Made by a program: the position numbers and the translations under genes. Below, in pieces: positions 1-8,410 of a DNA stretch of 64,000 bases. Under the pieces are notes generated by a model. It did not search any database. It had not been told where the DNA came from and saw nothing but the letters and a program-made list of their open reading frames with translations. Source of the DNA: Nocardia sp. CC227C. Its GTDB lineage: Bacteria; Actinomycetota; Actinomycetes; Mycobacteriales; Mycobacteriaceae. How positions within the stretch are numbered: the first letter of the stretch is position 1; the number at the start of each line of letters is the position of its first letter. The stretch is taken from the NCBI RefSeq assembly GCF_030767025.1, contig NZ_JASITE010000003.1, positions 1 to 64,000 on the forward strand, written 5' to 3'.

Positions 1-1178
1 CCGGCGGTCCGCCGCAGCGCGCGGCCTCGGGCGGGTTGCCACAGCGTGATCCGGGCGCCAATGGCGCGCCGCCGCGCGAGGGCGGCAAGGGGCTGCCGCA
101 GCGCCAGGCCGCCCCGGGCGGGCTGCCGCAGCGTGGTGAGGCCCCGGGTGGTTTGCCGCAGCGTGGCGATGCGCCGGGTGGTTTGCCGCAGCGTGGCGAT
201 GCGCCGGGTGGTTTGCCGCAGCGTGGCGATGCGCCGGGTGGTTTGCCGCAGCGTGGCGAGGCCCCGGGTGGTCTGCCCCAGCGTGGCGAGGCCCCCGGTG
301 GGCTGCCGCAGCGCGCGCCCGGCGGCAATGGTGCGCCGCCGCAGCGTGATTCGGCGCTGGGCGGGCTGCCGCAGCGGGACAGCGGCCTACCCAGGCGCGA
401 CGGCGGTCTGCCGCAGCGCGACGGCGGTCTGCCGCAGCGCGATAGCGCGATGCCGCGCCGCGATGCCGCGTCCACCGGCCTGACCCAGCGGGATACCGTG
501 CTGCCGCAACGCGAGTCGGCGCTGCCGCAGCGGGACAACACCCTGCTCCCGCAGCGGGACGGCGGTGCGGGCGGCGGTCTGCCGCAGCGACAGCCGGGCA
601 CCGCTCCGGGTGGTATGCCGCAGCGGCCCAGTCCTTCCGGCCTGCCACAGCGCGATCCGGGTGCGGGTCTGCCGCAGCGTCCGGCTCCGGTGCCGGGGCT
701 GCGCGGCAATTCCGCGGGCGGTTCCACCGAGGAGGCGCCCGCCGGTCCGGGCAAGCACAGCTTCCGCTCCAATCCGCAGAAGACGGCGTCGTTCTTCCAG
801 ACTCGACTGCAGCCTGCCAGCGAAGACGACTCGTCGTTCGGCACTCCGATCTTCGCCGAGATGATGTCGGCGTGGCTGCAGGATCCGAACGCGGACCGGT
901 CCCAGGTGGCCGCCTCCTTCGAATCACCGGGGGACGAGGGTTGGCAAGCGGCCCGTCGTGCGGTGGAATCTCAGCCGGAGAAGCGAACGGCAGCCGGTCT
1001 GCCGCAGCGTGATCCGGGGCACCGGTTGGTGCCGGGCGGCGTGAACGGCAACGCCGATCGGACCACCCGCCGGGATCCGGAATCCATCAGGTCCAGCCTG
1101 AGTCGTCACCAGCAGGGCGTCCGGGATGGCCGTGCACAGCAAGCAATGAACCTAACCGGAGATAAAGGAGACCGATGA
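1..1178 (+). CDS. C-terminal tail of conservon sensor histidine kinase (CvnA-like), 5' truncated
   Basis: The reading frame is open to the left edge, so only the C-terminal tail is present. About 230 residues are low-complexity with more than twenty LPQR-type motifs, followed by a more ordered end ([17 protein letters not shown], a last GLPQRDPG, and a basic [10 protein letters not shown] segment). The kinase domain lies outside the window. The identification rests on context: the next three genes are roadblock/LC7, DUF742 and GTPase, the fixed order of actinobacterial conservons, whose first gene is a membrane histidine kinase with a long disordered tail. Its stop overlaps the next ATG (ATGA), so the genes are translationally coupled. 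The tail's role is unknown. Confidence 0.8.
   Translation, partial: GGPPQRAASGGLPQRDPGANGAPPREGGKGLPQRQAAPGGLPQRGEAPGGLPQRGDAPGGLPQRGDAPGGLPQRGDAPGGLPQRGEAPGGLPQRGEAPGGLPQRAPGGNGAPPQRDSALGGLPQRDSGLPRRDGGLPQRDGGLPQRDSAMPRRDAASTGLTQRDTVLPQRESALPQRDNTLLPQRDGGAGGGLPQRQPGTAPGGMPQRPSPSGLPQRDPGAGLPQRPAPVPGLRGNSAGGSTEEAPAGPGKHSFRSNPQKTASFFQTRLQPASEDDSSFGTPIFAEMMSAWLQDPNADRSQVAASFESPGDEGWQAARRAVESQPEKRTAAGLPQRDPGHRLVPGGVNGNADRTTRRDPESIRSSLSRHQQGVRDGRAQQAMNLTGDKGDR
121..300 (+). repeat. Six in-frame 30-bp tandem repeats in the kinase tail
   Basis: Six consecutive 30-bp units start at 121, 151, 181, 211, 241 and 271; those at 151, 181 and 211 are identical. Each encodes a ten-residue GLPQRG(D/E)APG-like unit. 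Because 30 is a multiple of 3, copy-number change would keep the frame and only lengthen or shorten the tail. Confidence 0.95.
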
Positions 1179-1588
1179 ACCCCGATCTAGGTGGTACGAA
1201 GCGACAGCTGGATTGGCTGGTTTCGAACTTCGCGAATGAGGTTCCCGGCGTCGCGCATGCCGTGCTTGTCTCGGCCGATGGCCTGCTGATGGCTGCCAGC
1301 GCGCAGCTGCCCGTCGATCGGGCCGAACAGCTGTCCGCGGTGACCGCGGGGCTCGCGAGCCTCTCGGTGGGCGTGTCCAACCTCTTCGAGGGCGGCACCG
1401 TGCTGCAGTCCGTTGTCGAGATGGAGCACGGATACCTGTTGCTCATGGCCGTTGGTGACGGTTCCTACCTCGCCGTGCTCACGAATACCTCGTGTGACAT
1501 CGGCCAGGTGGGGTACGAGATGGCTTTGTTGGTCGAGCGGGTGGGCCAGACAGTCCAGGCCACACCTCGCGTCACGATGGGTTCCTGA
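1175..1588 (+). CDS. Roadblock/LC7 domain protein (conservon CvnB-like)
   Basis: A 137-residue single-domain protein of the roadblock/LC7 family ([21 protein letters not shown] near the N-terminus is typical). In conservons this protein is thought to act with the small GTPase as a MglB-like activator beneath the membrane kinase. AAAGGAG at 1164-1170 lies 4 nt before ATG 1175, and the ATG overlaps the kinase stop. The length is normal for the family. The next gene starts 7 nt after its stop. Confidence 0.93.
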   Translation: MNPDLGGTKRQLDWLVSNFANEVPGVAHAVLVSADGLLMAASAQLPVDRAEQLSAVTAGLASLSVGVSNLFEGGTVLQSVVEMEHGYLLLMAVGDGSYLAVLTNTSCDIGQVGYEMALLVERVGQTVQATPRVTMGS

Positions 1589-1595
1589 TGGTGGG

Positions 1596-1970
1596 ATGGA
1601 CATAGACAATCAGCGCTTGGGGAGCGCCGAGCCCAGCCTCGTTCGCCCGTATTCCTTGACCGCCGGCCGCACGCGGCCGAAGGTGGAATTGGCGTTGGAG
1701 GCGCTCGTCGCATCGCATCCGGTCGCCTTCGAGCGGCAGTTCGAACTCACCAATATCGAGACGTCAATCGTGGAGTTGTGCAGAGAATCGCCGTCTGTCG
1801 CCGAAGTCGCAGCGCGCCTGGGCATCCCGATCGGGGTAGCCCGGGTGTTGGTCGCCGACTTGATCGAAGCCGGCCACGTGAAGGTTTCGGCGACATTGAA
1901 AGACGATTCCAGCGACGATGAACGTCGCGAGCTGATCGAAAGGGTTCTCAGTGGACTCCGGCGTATTTGA
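1596..1970 (+). CDS. DUF742 protein (conservon CvnC-like)
   Basis: A 124-residue DUF742 protein. The N-terminus has the family's RPYSLTAGRT pattern and the C-terminal half contains a predicted winged-helix-like segment (SPSVAEVAARLGIPIGVARVL). The open frame extends upstream to 1413, but ATG 1596 is chosen because it follows the roadblock stop by 7 nt and gives the usual length and N-terminus. Its 3' end overlaps the GTPase start by 20 nt. Third gene of the conservon; it probably bridges signalling partners, but its biochemical role is not established. Confidence 0.92.
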   Translation: MDIDNQRLGSAEPSLVRPYSLTAGRTRPKVELALEALVASHPVAFERQFELTNIETSIVELCRESPSVAEVAARLGIPIGVARVLVADLIEAGHVKVSATLKDDSSDDERRELIERVLSGLRRI

Positions 1971-2553
1971 TTCGACGACACAGGTCGACACACGCACGAG
2001 TAAGCCGACGTCGGCGAAGATCGTGGTGGCCGGTGGCTTCGGTGTGGGCAAGACGACCCTGGTCGGTGCCGTTTCGGAGATCGTTCCGCTGCGCACCGAG
2101 GCATTGGTGACCAACGCCAGTGTCGGCGTCGACAGCCTCAGTGGCGTCGAATCGAAGGCCACCACCACGGTGGCCATGGACTTCGGCAGGATCAGCCTTG
2201 CCGATGACCTGGTGCTGTACCTGTTCGGTACGCCCGGCCAGTACCGATTCTGGTTCATGTGGGACGACCTGATCCGCGGCGCCATCGGCGCGGTGGTGTT
2301 GGTCGACACCCGGCGACTGGAGGACAGTTTCGCCGCCGTCGACTACTTCGAGGCGCGGAACCTACCTTTCCTGGTGGCCATCAACGAATTCGACGACGCG
2401 CCTCGCTACCCGATCGAGGACATCCGCCAGGCCCTCGCGGTCCCGGCGGATACGCCGATTCTGTCGATGGACGCCCGTCGCCGGGAGCCGGTGAAGCAGG
2501 CCCTGGTGGCCGTCACCGAGTACGCCCTGCGCAAGGTCGTGCAGGGGTACTGA
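1951..2553 (+). CDS. Conservon small GTPase (CvnD-like)
   Basis: A 200-residue Ras-like GTPase of the conservon type. P-loop GGFGVGKT is at residues 28-35, G3 is DxxG-like as LFGTPGQYRF, and the base-specificity position is NEFDD rather than canonical NKxD, as is usual in this family. GTG 1951 lies inside the DUF742 gene, so the two are translationally coupled. With the roadblock protein it should form a GTP switch downstream of the kinase. It ends the conservon: the carboxyltransferase starts 33 nt later with an apparently separate function. Confidence 0.93.
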   Translation: MDSGVFDSTTQVDTRTSKPTSAKIVVAGGFGVGKTTLVGAVSEIVPLRTEALVTNASVGVDSLSGVESKATTTVAMDFGRISLADDLVLYLFGTPGQYRFWFMWDDLIRGAIGAVVLVDTRRLEDSFAAVDYFEARNLPFLVAINEFDDAPRYPIEDIRQALAVPADTPILSMDARRREPVKQALVAVTEYALRKVVQGY

Positions 2554-2586
2554 GGCGACCCTCTTCGGTACAGCTATTCTCGCGCC

Positions 2587-4125
2587 GTGAGTATTTCGGC
2601 GCGAGATCTCCTCGGCGGTCTGCTCGATCCCGGTTCCTTCGTGAACTGGGATCGGCCTCCGCTGCCGATTCCCCGTTCCGCCGAGTACCGCGCCGAGTTG
2701 CGGGCGGCCGAGGCCGCGACCGGTCTCGACGAGGCGGTGCTGACGGGGGAGGGGATGCTGCGTGGGCGGCGGGTCGCCGTGATCGCGTGCGAGTTCGGCT
2801 TCCTCGCGGGTTCGATCGGTGTGGCGGCGGCCGAGCGCATCGTCGCCGCCGTGGAGCGCGCCACCGCGCGGGGCCTGCCGCTGGTGGCCTCGCCGACCTC
2901 GGGCGGAACCCGAATGCAGGAGGGCACAGTCGCTTTCGTGCAGATGGTGAAGATCGCCGGGGCGGTCGCGGCGCACAAGTCGGCGGGCTTCCCGTATCTC
3001 GTCTACCTGCGGAATCCCACCATGGGCGGCGTGTTCGCCTCCTGGGGTTCGCTGGGGCACATGACTTTCGCCGAGCCCGGCGCTCTGATCGGCTTTCTGG
3101 GGCCGCGGGTGTACCGGGCGCTGTACGGGCGTGATTTCCCCGCGGGGGTGCAGACGGCGGAGAACCTCTATCGCAACGGTGTCATCGACGGTGTGGTCCC
3201 GGTGCGGGTTTTCCGTCGTATCGCGCACCGAGCCCTCAACGTGTTCAGTGGAATCGCTGTCGGGCATGCCGAATATTCGCGGGATCCAGCCACTTTGGAT
3301 TGTTCTCCGGCGGAATACGGTTCGTTGGAAGCTATTCCGGCCTGGCAGTCGGTATCGACGTCGCGACGTGCCGACCGCCCCGGTATCCGCGAACTGCTGC
3401 GTCAGGTCACCGATCGGGTGCCGCTCAGCGGTACCGGCCAGGGAGAATCCGACCGGACGGTGGTGCACGCGCTGGCCCGCTTCCGCGGCCGGCCCTGTGT
3501 GGTGTTCGGCCACGACCGCTCCGGGCAGACCACCGAAACGACCATGGGCCCCGCCGCTCTGCGCGAGGCGCGCCGCAGTATGCAGTTGGCTCGGGAGTTG
3601 CGGGTGCCGCTGGTGCTGGTGATCGACACCGCCGGTGCGTCACTGTCCCGCGAGGCCGAGGAGCGCGGGCTGGCCCCCGAGATCGCCCGCTGCCTGGCCG
3701 ATCTCGTCACTCTCGACACGCCGACCATCTCCGTCCTGCTCGGCCAGGGCACCGGCGGCGGCGCGCTGGCGCTGCTGCCCGCCGACCGGGTGCTGGCGGC
3801 CTCGCACGGGTGGCTCGCGCCGCTGCCGCCAGAGGGAGCCAGCGCCATCGTCTTCCGCGATACCGAGCACGCGTCGGAATTGGCGGCGGCGCAGCGCATC
3901 CGGTCTGTGGACCTGCTCGCCGACGGCATCGTGGACCGCATCGTCCCCGAACGCCCGGATGCGGCGGCCGAACCGGTGGAGTTCGCCCGCCGCATGGTGG
4001 CGGTCATCGCGCGGGAACTGGCCGACCTGACCGCCCGCCCGGTGGCGGAACTGCGCGCGGCCCGACACCTCCGATACCGCCGCCTCGGCGACACATCCGT
4101 GCTCGACCAACAGCTCGACCGATAG
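2587..4125 (+). CDS. accD3: Fused beta/alpha acetyl-CoA-type carboxyltransferase (AccD3-like)
   Basis: A 512-residue protein with two crotonase-fold carboxyltransferase halves: an AccD-like N-half (SPTSGGTRMQEG, then a NPTMGGVFAS segment near 140-150) and an AccA-like C-half (GQGTGGGALALLPADRVLA). It lacks the zinc ribbon of E. coli AccD. Size and architecture match M. tuberculosis AccD3, whose acyl-CoA substrate is not firmly known, so carboxylation of an acyl-CoA from a biotin carrier is the safe call. No biotin carboxylase gene is nearby. The start is GTG 2587; a purine-poor region precedes it and no strong ribosome site is visible. Confidence 0.88.
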   Translation: MSISARDLLGGLLDPGSFVNWDRPPLPIPRSAEYRAELRAAEAATGLDEAVLTGEGMLRGRRVAVIACEFGFLAGSIGVAAAERIVAAVERATARGLPLVASPTSGGTRMQEGTVAFVQMVKIAGAVAAHKSAGFPYLVYLRNPTMGGVFASWGSLGHMTFAEPGALIGFLGPRVYRALYGRDFPAGVQTAENLYRNGVIDGVVPVRVFRRIAHRALNVFSGIAVGHAEYSRDPATLDCSPAEYGSLEAIPAWQSVSTSRRADRPGIRELLRQVTDRVPLSGTGQGESDRTVVHALARFRGRPCVVFGHDRSGQTTETTMGPAALREARRSMQLARELRVPLVLVIDTAGASLSREAEERGLAPEIARCLADLVTLDTPTISVLLGQGTGGGALALLPADRVLAASHGWLAPLPPEGASAIVFRDTEHASELAAAQRIRSVDLLADGIVDRIVPERPDAAAEPVEFARRMVAVIARELADLTARPVAELRAARHLRYRRLGDTSVLDQQLDR

Positions 4126-4221
4126 TCGGCGGGCGGGGCGGACTCGGTGCACGGGTCATCGTCGATGCCCCGGGCGGGACGCGTCCGCACTCTCGACGGG
4201 ACGTGCCCGCACCCCGGCGGC

Positions 4222-4761
4222 TCAGCTCTCCGGCTCCGGCTCCGGCCGCGTCCACGCCAGGATCATGGCGGGGGCGAAGCCACCGCCCAGCAAGGTCGCC
4301 AGGATCATGACGCCGCCCGCGTAGGAGGTCTGGAAGGCGCTCGAGTCGGAGGCGAGCGCGGGCGCCCAGATCAGGTAGAACAGCGGCGGCAGCGTCAGCC
4401 ACTGGGTCACCGACAGCCCGATGGACCGGGCGGCCGTTCGCTGCGCGATCTCGAGTTCGTCGAGGATTTCGGCGGGTGCGTTGTCCTGGCCCTGGGAGAC
4501 GATGCGCAGCATGGTCCAGGCGACCAGGAAGATCAGGACCACCGGGAGGATGAGCAGCGTCGCCCATTCCAGATCGAATGCGCACAGCACGCCGGCGACG
4601 AAGAGCGCGACGAGGCCGACGGTCACGGTGACGACCAGCGCCCGTCGCCTGCGCCGGGTGCGCCATTTCGGGAGCATGCCCGCCATGCGCTGTTCGTGGA
4701 CCAGCCAGCGGCGGACCCGGTAGGCCTGATAGCGGTCGATGAGGCCGGTAGCGGTGGTCAT
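4222..4761 (-). CDS. Membrane protein of unknown function paired with HTH regulator
   Basis: A 179-residue protein with about four hydrophobic segments: two after a basic KWRTRRRRR stretch (near 42-60 and 66-85) and two more in the C-terminal third (near 120-135 and 150-168). I recognise no catalytic motif. The ATG overlaps the stop of the upstream XRE-type regulator (ATGA), so the two form a two-gene operon, an arrangement common for small HTH/membrane protein pairs of unknown role. It is convergent with accD3. Confidence 0.8.
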   Translation of the reverse strand: MTTATGLIDRYQAYRVRRWLVHEQRMAGMLPKWRTRRRRRALVVTVTVGLVALFVAGVLCAFDLEWATLLILPVVLIFLVAWTMLRIVSQGQDNAPAEILDELEIAQRTAARSIGLSVTQWLTLPPLFYLIWAPALASDSSAFQTSYAGGVMILATLLGGGFAPAMILAWTRPEPEPES

Positions 4762-5027
4762 GGTTTCCCCTTCGAGTAGAACTCCGCGGACAGCGGCGTG
4801 AATTCGGTGCGAGAGAACACGGCCTCGACGGGCACACCGAAGACATCGCAGATGCGCATGGCCAGGTCGAGGCTCGGGTAGTGGTCGCCGCGCTCCAGTG
4901 CCCCGATGGTCTGCACATTCACGTCGACCGCCTCGGCGAGCGCCGCGCGGCTCATGCGATGCTCGGCTCGCAGCACCGCGATGCGGTTGTAGATCGGTAG
5001 GGTTTTACCCCTTCGCACTGGGCTCAC
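4758..5027 (-). CDS. Small XRE-family HTH regulator
   Basis: An 89-residue protein that is almost entirely one helix-turn-helix domain (MSRAALAEAVDVNVQTIGALE, then GDHYPSLDLAMRICDVFGV), like the small YozG/YgzD-type regulators. The open frame is longer upstream, but GTG 5027 is chosen because a promoter fits it exactly: TTGACA at 5063-5058, a 17-nt spacer, AACACT at 5040-5035, then 7 nt to the GTG, implying a leaderless mRNA. The second in-frame GTG at 5018 is possible. A perfect palindrome overlaps the -10, so autorepression is likely. First gene of the operon with the membrane protein. Confidence 0.85.
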   Translation of the reverse strand: MSPVRRGKTLPIYNRIAVLRAEHRMSRAALAEAVDVNVQTIGALERGDHYPSLDLAMRICDVFGVPVEAVFSRTEFTPLSAEFYSKGKP

Positions 5028-5063
5028 ACAACAGAGTGTTGTAAAAACACAATATCCTGTCAA
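5028..5063 (-). promoter_or_regulatory. Promoter and palindromic operator of the XRE regulator
   Basis: On the minus strand TTGACA (5063-5058), 17 nt, AACACT (5040-5035), then the GTG start 7 nt later. A perfect inverted repeat, ACAACA-gag-TGTTGT at 5028-5042, covers the -10 and the presumed transcription start. This is where an autorepressor would bind; the binding itself is inferred. Confidence 0.65.
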
Positions 5064-5091
5064 GCCGTGACCAACACAGCGAAGGGGCTGA

Positions 5092-5120
5092 TTGACCAAG
5101 CGGCAAACCGCTTCTACGGT
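5092..5120 (+). promoter_or_regulatory. Leaderless promoter of the aldo/keto reductase
   Basis: TTGACC at 5092-5097, a 17-nt spacer, TACGGT at 5115-5120, then 6 nt to GTG 5127. The promoter lies inside the longer open frame that begins at 5067, which argues that the longer start is not used. Confidence 0.6.
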
Positions 5121-5126
5121 CGGAAC

Positions 5127-5984
5127 GTGACCTTCAGGAGTGAAACGAGCGCCGTCCCCTCGATCGTGCTGAACGACGGGCAGGTGATACCGAAGCTCGG
5201 TTTCGGCGTCTTCCAGGTGACGCCCGAACAGGCGGTCGACGCCGTCACCACCGCCCTGGAGGTCGGCTACCGCAGCATCGACACCGCCATGGTGTACGGC
5301 AACGAGGCGGAGGTGGGCCGCGCCATCCGCGATTCCGGCCTGCCGCGCGACCAGGTCTACGTGACCACGAAGCTGTGGAATTCCGATCAGGGATACGACG
5401 CCACGCTGCGCGCCTTCGACGCCAGCATGGAACGGCTGGGCCTGGACTACCTGGACCTGTACCTGATCCACTGGCCGATCGCGGACTCCGGCCTGTACGT
5501 GGACACCTTCCGGGCATTCCAGTCGCTCAAGGCCGCCGGGCGCATCACCTCCATCGGCGTCTCCAACTTCACCCGCGAGCACCTCCGGCGCGTCATCGCC
5601 GAAACCGGTGAGACCCCGGTGGTGAACCAGATCGAACTGCACCCCCGCCTGACCCAGCCCGAGCTACGCGCCTTCCACGCCGATCACGGCATCGCCACCG
5701 AAGCCTGGAGCCCACTCGGTCAGGGCACCCTGCTCGACGATCCGGCCGTCGTCGCCGTCGCCGAGGAAACCGGCCGCACCCCCGCCCAGGTCATCCTGCG
5801 CTGGCACCTGCAGCTGGGCAATATCGTCATCCCCAAGTCGGTCACCCCCAGCCGCATCGCGGAGAACTTCGCCGTCTTCGACTTCGAACTCACCAACGAC
5901 CAGATGTCGCGAATCTCGGCGCTGGACAAGGGCTCCCGGGTCGGCCCGGACCCCGACACCTTCACCGCGGGCGCTCCGGGGTGA
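5127..5984 (+). CDS. Aldo/keto reductase
   Basis: A 285-residue NADPH-dependent aldo/keto reductase that should reduce carbonyl substrates in the cytosol. The four catalytic residues are visible: Asp in SIDTA, Tyr in MVYGNE, Lys in TTKLWN and His in LIHWP. The C-terminal cofactor motif IPKSVTPSRIAENF is intact. The frame is open from GTG 5067, but GTG 5127 gives the normal AKR N-terminus and lies 6 nt after a -10 box, so that shorter start is chosen. It is divergent from the XRE regulator; the two promoters lie within 60 bp, so shared control is possible. The substrate cannot be told from sequence. Confidence 0.92.
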   Translation: MTFRSETSAVPSIVLNDGQVIPKLGFGVFQVTPEQAVDAVTTALEVGYRSIDTAMVYGNEAEVGRAIRDSGLPRDQVYVTTKLWNSDQGYDATLRAFDASMERLGLDYLDLYLIHWPIADSGLYVDTFRAFQSLKAAGRITSIGVSNFTREHLRRVIAETGETPVVNQIELHPRLTQPELRAFHADHGIATEAWSPLGQGTLLDDPAVVAVAEETGRTPAQVILRWHLQLGNIVIPKSVTPSRIAENFAVFDFELTNDQMSRISALDKGSRVGPDPDTFTAGAPG

Positions 5985-5997
5985 GACACCCCCACCC

Positions 5998-6113
5998 GAA
6001 CCGCCGCGCCCGGCCGGTCCACGCCTGAACCACCGCGCTTGGGCAGTCTGCGCCTGAACCACCGCGCTTGGGCAGTCTGCGCCTGAACCACCGCGCTTGG
6101 GGCAGTCCGCGCC
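5998..6113. repeat. Intergenic 29-bp tandem repeat (VNTR-like), four copies
   Basis: Four head-to-tail 29-bp units: 5998-6026 (degenerate), 6027-6055, 6056-6084 and 6085-6113; the middle two are identical and the last has three or four changes. The unit length is not a multiple of 3 and the array lies between a stop codon and a convergent gene end, so it is not coding. The rest of 5985-6272 shows no gene. Confidence 0.92.
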
Positions 6114-6272
6114 AGGGACGCAGGGTGGGCGAGCGCAGCACCCTCCGCGCGGGAGCGACGCCACCGGTCGCTCTGCCCGCCCCGCGCGGCGCTTCCCGCG
6201 CGGCAGTCGGTAATCCGGCCCGGTACCCGCCCCGCCCGCGACCCGACCGATCGGTCGAATTCCTGCTCGGAT

Positions 6273-7562
6273 CTACCCGCGTCCGACCCCCAGAAACTCC
6301 GTCAGCTCCACCGCAGCCGCCCGGCCCGCGCGATTGGCTCCGATCGTGCTGGCCGATGGCCCGTACCCGAGCAGATGTATCCGCGGATCCGCTGCGACCT
6401 GCGTGGCCAGCCGACCGGTCATCCGGATTCCGCCTCCGGGTCCGCGCAGCCGCAGCGGCGCGAGATGGTCAAGGGCACTCCGGAAACCGGTGCACCACAG
6501 AATCACCTCGGCGGCCTGGAATTCGCCGTCCGCCCACCGCACCCCCTCGGGTTCGATGTGGTCGAACATGGGGCGGCGGCGCAGCGCGCCGCGTGCCCGC
6601 GCCGCCCGCACCCGGTCGTCCTCGCGCAGTCCGGTCACCGACACCACCGACCCGGGCGGCAGGCCCCTGCGCACCCGGTCCTCGACGATCGCCACCGCCG
6701 CCCGTCCGTCCTCGGGCGCGAACTCGCCGTCCCGGAACACCGGCTCCCGTCGTGTCACCCACGTGGTGCCGGTGACCTGCGAGATCTCATCCAGCAACTG
6801 CACGGCCGTGATCCCGCCGCCCACCACCACGACATGCCGTCCCGCGAACTCGTCGGCCGCTCGGTAGTCGTGGGCGTGAAGTTGTCGCCCGGCGAATGTT
6901 TCCGCGCCCGGGTAATAGGGAATGAATGGCTTGTCCCAGGTGCCCGTCGCGTTGATCAAGCCACGGACACGCAGCGCGGCCCCTGGGGTGGGCACCCGAC
7001 GAGGAACGCCCCCGCCGAGGTCGGAGGCGGCGGCCGGAGCGGTTCGTTCGGTGTGCGAGGTGGCGGCGTCGCTCGGACCGGAATCGACAGCGTGGTCGGT
7101 TTCCGGACCAGCGGCGCCGCCGCCGCGGTCTCCGGCGGCCCGCTCGCCACCCACCCGTGTCTCCGCGTGCAGCAAACCGTCTACCTCCGCGTTCGGGCAG
7201 GTCGCGGCGGTGGCGCGATCACACACCACGGCCACCGAGACCGGTCGGTGCACGCGCAGGTCGAACCGCTTCTCGTACAGCTCGAAGTAGTGCGGGACCG
7301 CCGTCGCCGCCCGGGCGTCCGCCGCGTCGGGCGGCAGGGTTTCGGCGAATCCCATGCCCGGTAGGTCATGGACACGATTGACCGTGCTCAGTGTGAGTGA
7401 GGGCCAACGGAATTGCCAGGCGCCGCCCGGCCCGGGGGAGTGGTCGACAATGAGAAAGTCCTGCTCGGGCCGCAGCCCGAGTCGCCGCAGGTGGTAGCCG
7501 ACGGAGAGACCGGCCTGCCCCGCACCGATCACCAGGATGTCCACATCGGGTGTCGCGCTCAC
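6273..7562 (-). CDS. FAD/NADPH-dependent flavin monooxygenase-like oxidoreductase
   Basis: A 429-residue class B flavoprotein. The FAD Rossmann motif GAGQAG is at 13-18, followed by GPGGAW; the NADPH motif VVGGGITA comes after the middle of the protein; ATG-like LINATGTW and WCTGFR motifs are present. It should oxygenate or oxidise a small organic substrate using NADPH and O2. Residues about 115-195 are low-complexity and rich in Ala, Gly, Asp and Arg, and look like an insertion between the two nucleotide-binding domains. It is convergent with the aldo/keto reductase and divergent from the enoyl-CoA hydratase. Substrate unknown. Confidence 0.85.
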   Translation of the reverse strand: MSATPDVDILVIGAGQAGLSVGYHLRRLGLRPEQDFLIVDHSPGPGGAWQFRWPSLTLSTVNRVHDLPGMGFAETLPPDAADARAATAVPHYFELYEKRFDLRVHRPVSVAVVCDRATAATCPNAEVDGLLHAETRVGGERAAGDRGGGAAGPETDHAVDSGPSDAATSHTERTAPAAASDLGGGVPRRVPTPGAALRVRGLINATGTWDKPFIPYYPGAETFAGRQLHAHDYRAADEFAGRHVVVVGGGITAVQLLDEISQVTGTTWVTRREPVFRDGEFAPEDGRAAVAIVEDRVRRGLPPGSVVSVTGLREDDRVRAARARGALRRRPMFDHIEPEGVRWADGEFQAAEVILWCTGFRSALDHLAPLRLRGPGGGIRMTGRLATQVAADPRIHLLGYGPSASTIGANRAGRAAAVELTEFLGVGRG

Positions 7563-7684
7563 CGTCCAGACAGTACCGACGGTGCGTTACCGGTTGGTAC
7601 GTACGGCCGCGTCGAGCGCGGAACTGCCGGTCGGTCCCGCTTAGAGTGAAGGTGTCCAGGGTGCCGACAGTGGGGAAGGGACAG

Positions 7685-8410
7685 ATGCTCGGAGTCAGCC
7701 GCGATGGTGAGGTGGTCACCATCGAACTGCAGCGTCCGGAACGCCGGAACGCACTCAACCTCGAGCTGGTCGGCCGGTTGCGCACCGCTCTCCAGGAGGC
7801 GGCGGCCGACGCGCGGGTGATCGTTCTCACCGGTCAGGGGCCGATCTTCAGCGCGGGGGCCGATCTGGACGGCGTCTATTCCGACGAGTTCCTGGACGGC
7901 CTGATGGGTATGCTGCGCACCGTCGAATCGGTGCCGGTGCCCGTGATCGCCGCCGTCAACGGCGGCGCGCTCGGCGCGGGTGTGCAGTTGGCGCTGGCCT
8001 CGGACCTGCGGGTGCTGAGCCCCGATTCCTACATCGCCATTCCGGCCGCGAAACTCGGTATCTCCGTGGATCGTTGGACGGTGCGCCGGCTGGCCTCCCT
8101 GATCGGATCCGGTCCGGCCCGCACCATGCTGTTGGGCGCGGAGCCGATCTCCGCCGCCGACGCCTACGGTTTCGGTTTCGCCAACCGTCTCGGCACCCTC
8201 GCCGACGCGCAGGCGTGGGCCAAATCCATCGCGGAGCTGGCGCCGCTGTCGCTGCGGCATATGAAACTGGTGTTCAACGACGACGGCACCCGTGAGGCCG
8301 ACACCATCGAGCAGCGAGAGGCGCTGAGGGCGGCATGGACGAGCGAGGACGCACAGGAGGCGCGCGTGGCGCGCAAGGAGAAGCGTACAGCGAGGTTCAC
8401 CGGACGATGA
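7685..8410 (+). CDS. Enoyl-CoA hydratase/isomerase family protein
   Basis: A 241-residue crotonase-fold protein (RNALNLEL near the N-terminus; GPIFSAGADLDGV and GGALGAGVQLALASDLRV form the oxyanion-hole region). The open frame begins at 7550, but ATG 7685 follows GGGAAGGG (7673-7680) by 4 nt and gives the normal crotonase start. The usual second catalytic Glu position is not obvious, so the exact reaction (hydratase, isomerase or other) is undecided. Its stop overlaps the next ATG, making an operon with the MBL-fold hydrolase and probably the small antitoxin-like gene. Confidence 0.9.
   Translation: MLGVSRDGEVVTIELQRPERRNALNLELVGRLRTALQEAAADARVIVLTGQGPIFSAGADLDGVYSDEFLDGLMGMLRTVESVPVPVIAAVNGGALGAGVQLALASDLRVLSPDSYIAIPAAKLGISVDRWTVRRLASLIGSGPARTMLLGAEPISAADAYGFGFANRLGTLADAQAWAKSIAELAPLSLRHMKLVFNDDGTREADTIEQREALRAAWTSEDAQEARVARKEKRTARFTGR

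Noticed and set aside
46..758. Alternative-frame Arg-rich ORFs across the LPQR repeats
   Set aside because: They are out-of-frame readings of the repeat DNA and disappear outside it; the LPQR frame continues into the conserved conservon kinase tail.
5998..6113. CRISPR-like repeat array
   Set aside because: The 29-bp units are directly abutting with no spacers, and no cas genes are present.
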